In this document: positions 62,418 to 64,000 of the stretch, in pieces
Position numbering within the stretch: the stretch's first letter is position 1
Layout: each line of letters opens with the position of its first letter
Position numbers and translations under genes: made by a program
The notes under the pieces: model-generated
Seen by the model: the letters and a program-made list of their open reading frames with translations, nothing else
Told to the model about the DNA's origin: nothing
Databases searched by the model: none
From: Planctomycetes bacterium GWF2_41_51
Lineage (GTDB): Bacteria; Planctomycetota; Phycisphaerae; Sedimentisphaerales; UBA12454
DNA: 64,000 nucleotides
Assembly: GCA_001825665.1 (NCBI GenBank)
Contig: MHXZ01000070.1
Location: 1-64,000, forward strand
Reading direction: 5' to 3'

Positions 62418-63842
62418 TTATTTCATCCAGTTCTCTGCCAAGATAGCAAAATCTGCGAAGTTAACTTTTCCATCATCGTTGATATCACCCTGTTTGGGAA
62501 CATAAAATACTCCGACTTCACCTTCCGCCGCATATAATATGTCGGGAACGCCATCGCCATTAACATCTACTATTTTTACATCATAATAGTTTCGGCCAGT
62601 ATCAAGTACCTGCGATGCAAAATTATTTGCAGCACTGTCCCAAGAATATATAGTCAGTGTAGGGAGCGTGCCATAAGCAGCTATTACAAACTCATCCAAA
62701 CCATCATTGTTCAAATCACCGGTCGCTATACGCCGAATGTATCGGTTGTCAACACCATAGTTAACAGTAGTTTGTACTGCATAGTAAGCAGCACTTGAAT
62801 CGCCTGCTTTCCAATGAGTAAGGTTGTTAATATGAATTTCCCATGCTGTTTGCGGGTTGACCGGAACAAAATGTGCACCACCGGGGTCTTCATTATGAAG
62901 TGAACCACCCGCAATTGTCTCAGGGCCATACCATGGGTCATTGACATCACCGGGCGTAGTTTCTGGTCGAACATTACCGACAGCCGCACTGCGAAAATAG
63001 TGTTTGGGATAATAAGTCGGCCAGTTTTGATAGCTATCTGAAGCCGCGGGCTTGCTTAAATTTAAAACCTGATAATAAACGGGCCAGACTAACTCATTCC
63101 CCGCAGTTGTAAGGTAGTTATCTGCTATCACTAAATCATAAGGCAAATTCGTTTTAATACTTCCCGTATATTTTTCTGTCTTATACCAGTAGCCTGGAAG
63201 CGCCGGATTGGGTTTGTAAATAAAGAATCCAACAACGTGAGCTTCATTCCAGTCATCATTAAAGCCGAAATAGACCTCACCGTCAGCGCCAGCACCAACT
63301 GTAGAAGTCTGATCCAAGTTTCCTATTGCAATACAGCCATTATCGACAGTAGCCCTGTTATAATATAACGGAGCATAATTTGAGGTAACGTCCGACATTC
63401 GCTGAGCATGCCAGCCGTACGTTGGACCTGCCTCAGTTCTGAAATAAACCCGTTTGATCGACGCCTCCGCCGTGTGGTCGTAGTCCGCCGTAAGATAGTA
63501 TATCTGCCTTCCAATATTTGGATCAGTATCCACATTACCACATTCCAAGTCTAAATACGGAACGGTACCACTATCAAGAACCGTGCTGGACCAAGAATTG
63601 GATATTTTAGAAAACTGTGTCAAATCGCCAATTCCGCTGACGCTGTCATATGAAACGGTATAAACCTCCGCTCCGGTTTCTAAAGGGTCGGATTCACTTA
63701 AGCAAACACCATAGTAATTGACATCCGGCGTATTAGCGATTACTTTTTTCTCATATGTCACCGGAGAATAGGCTGAATAGACACAATTGCTTACTGCCAG
63801 TATTATAACCGCAAACAAATTTATTTTCTTAACAAGCTTCAT
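62418..63842 (-). CDS. Secreted FG-GAP/VCBS-like protein with dockerin-type tail
   Basis: This 474-aa protein has a signal peptide (about 1-23). Central beta repeats of FG-GAP/VCBS type are seen, for example TGDLNNDGLDEFVIAAYG and IVDVNGDGVPDILYAAEG, which form calcium-binding propeller blades. The last 24 residues are GDINDDGKVNFADFAILAEN followed by WMK, one dockerin-like EF-hand. No catalytic motif is evident, so binding or structural roles on a surface are more likely than hydrolysis. It is encoded upstream of the prepilin-like pair in the same direction. No function can be assigned beyond an extracellular calcium-dependent protein. Confidence 0.7.
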   Translation of the reverse strand: MKLVKKINLFAVIILAVSNCVYSAYSPVTYEKKVIANTPDVNYYGVCLSESDPLETGAEVYTVSYDSVSGIGDLTQFSKISNSWSSTVLDSGTVPYLDLECGNVDTDPNIGRQIYYLTADYDHTAEASIKRVYFRTEAGPTYGWHAQRMSDVTSNYAPLYYNRATVDNGCIAIGNLDQTSTVGAGADGEVYFGFNDDWNEAHVVGFFIYKPNPALPGYWYKTEKYTGSIKTNLPYDLVIADNYLTTAGNELVWPVYYQVLNLSKPAASDSYQNWPTYYPKHYFRSAAVGNVRPETTPGDVNDPWYGPETIAGGSLHNEDPGGAHFVPVNPQTAWEIHINNLTHWKAGDSSAAYYAVQTTVNYGVDNRYIRRIATGDLNNDGLDEFVIAAYGTLPTLTIYSWDSAANNFASQVLDTGRNYYDVKIVDVNGDGVPDILYAAEGEVGVFYVPKQGDINDDGKVNFADFAILAENWMK

Positions 63843-63932
63843 TTTTAATTCTCCAATCCTGTATATTTTAATTATGATCCCTTGGACTATCCTTGCTTAT
63901 AAAACATAAAAAAAACAATTACTAAACCAATG

Positions 63933-63960
63933 CCGGGGGCACTCTAATTCGTGCCCCCGG
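63933..63960 (-). terminator. Rho-independent-like terminator of an upstream gene outside the window
   Basis: ccgggggcac (63933-63942) and gtgcccccgg (63951-63960) form a perfect 10-bp GC-rich stem with an 8-nt loop. On the minus strand the stem is followed, after about 16 bases, by a run of eight T residues. This suits termination of a minus-strand gene that would start beyond the right edge. The delayed T run makes it less than ideal. Confidence 0.6.
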
Positions 63961-64000
63961 TGATAAGATTTTACGTTATTTTTTAAACCTTCTTAAAAAA

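Noticed and set aside
1-64000. CRISPR arrays, tRNA or rRNA genes, defence systems
   Set aside because: No regularly spaced repeats, no tRNA-like cloverleaf or rRNA segment noticed, and no nuclease/methylase defence genes among the clear coding regions.

Overview
The window looks like part of a chromosome of a Planctomycetota bacterium, most likely an anaerobic Phycisphaerae/Sedimentisphaerales-type polysaccharide degrader. This is inferred from a low GC content, prepilin-like secreted proteins with a [10 protein letters not shown] cleavage signal, extracellular proteins ending in a single dockerin-like EF-hand followed by LAENW-(L/M)-K, several alpha-mannosidase-family proteins, and a large set of uroporphyrinogen-decarboxylase-like (URO-D) proteins. 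No rRNA, tRNA or housekeeping gene is present to confirm the taxonomy. Every convincing gene in the 64 kb lies on the minus strand, so the locus reads from right to left.

Layout, left to right. (1) 1-1881: one end of an IS21-family element (istB partial, istA, terminal repeats) inserted in a short reading frame. (2) 1882-2611: decayed DNA with hairpins and a frameshifted remnant of a gene whose intact copy lies at 5988. (3) 2612-9453: a tightly packed cytoplasmic sugar cassette with a polyol dehydrogenase, a DUF4432 epimerase-like protein, a PfkB kinase, an unrecognised conserved protein and a GH38 alpha-mannosidase. (4) 9581-20760: a PfkB kinase, five URO-D family genes (one frameshifted), a MelB-type symporter and a large GH38-like protein. 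(5) 20801-31034: a clan GH-A lipoprotein, a large GH-A secreted enzyme, a sodium:solute symporter, another large GH38-like protein and a sixth URO-D protein. (6) 31082-39617: secreted proteins (a truncated beta-helix/sialidase-like protein, a six-hairpin glycosidase-like protein, a GH2 enzyme and a second GH-A paralogue). (7) 39618-41240: a frameshifted IS110-family transposase, a structured intergenic region and a 109-bp palindromic repeat. (8) 41241-57363: further exported glycan enzymes (a DUF6259-like protein, a six-hairpin protein, a GH89-like enzyme, a GH2 enzyme, a sialate O-acetylesterase), then a 45-aa membrane protein and its sodium:solute symporter. (9) 57703-63842: two near-duplicate prepilin-like proteins interleaved with two dockerin-tailed secreted proteins.

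Taken together this reads as a polysaccharide/glycoconjugate utilisation region without SusC/SusD: exported enzymes trim a mannose-, galactose- and probably HexNAc-containing acetylated glycan, three symporters import the products, and cytoplasmic GH38, kinase and polyol dehydrogenase proteins process them. The most unusual feature is six URO-D paralogues mixed with these enzymes. Only one has the complete His-X-Cys...Cys zinc site of MtaA/MtbA-type methyltransferases; two keep the His-X-Cys half and three have a DG-containing motif instead. Combined with two large GH38-like proteins that have lost the canonical nucleophile aspartate, this suggests a specialised pathway, possibly for O-methylated sugars, that deserves testing. 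Scattered remnants (a frameshifted gene copy, two transporter fragments, a frameshifted URO-D gene, a frameshifted transposase) show that the locus has been rearranged repeatedly.
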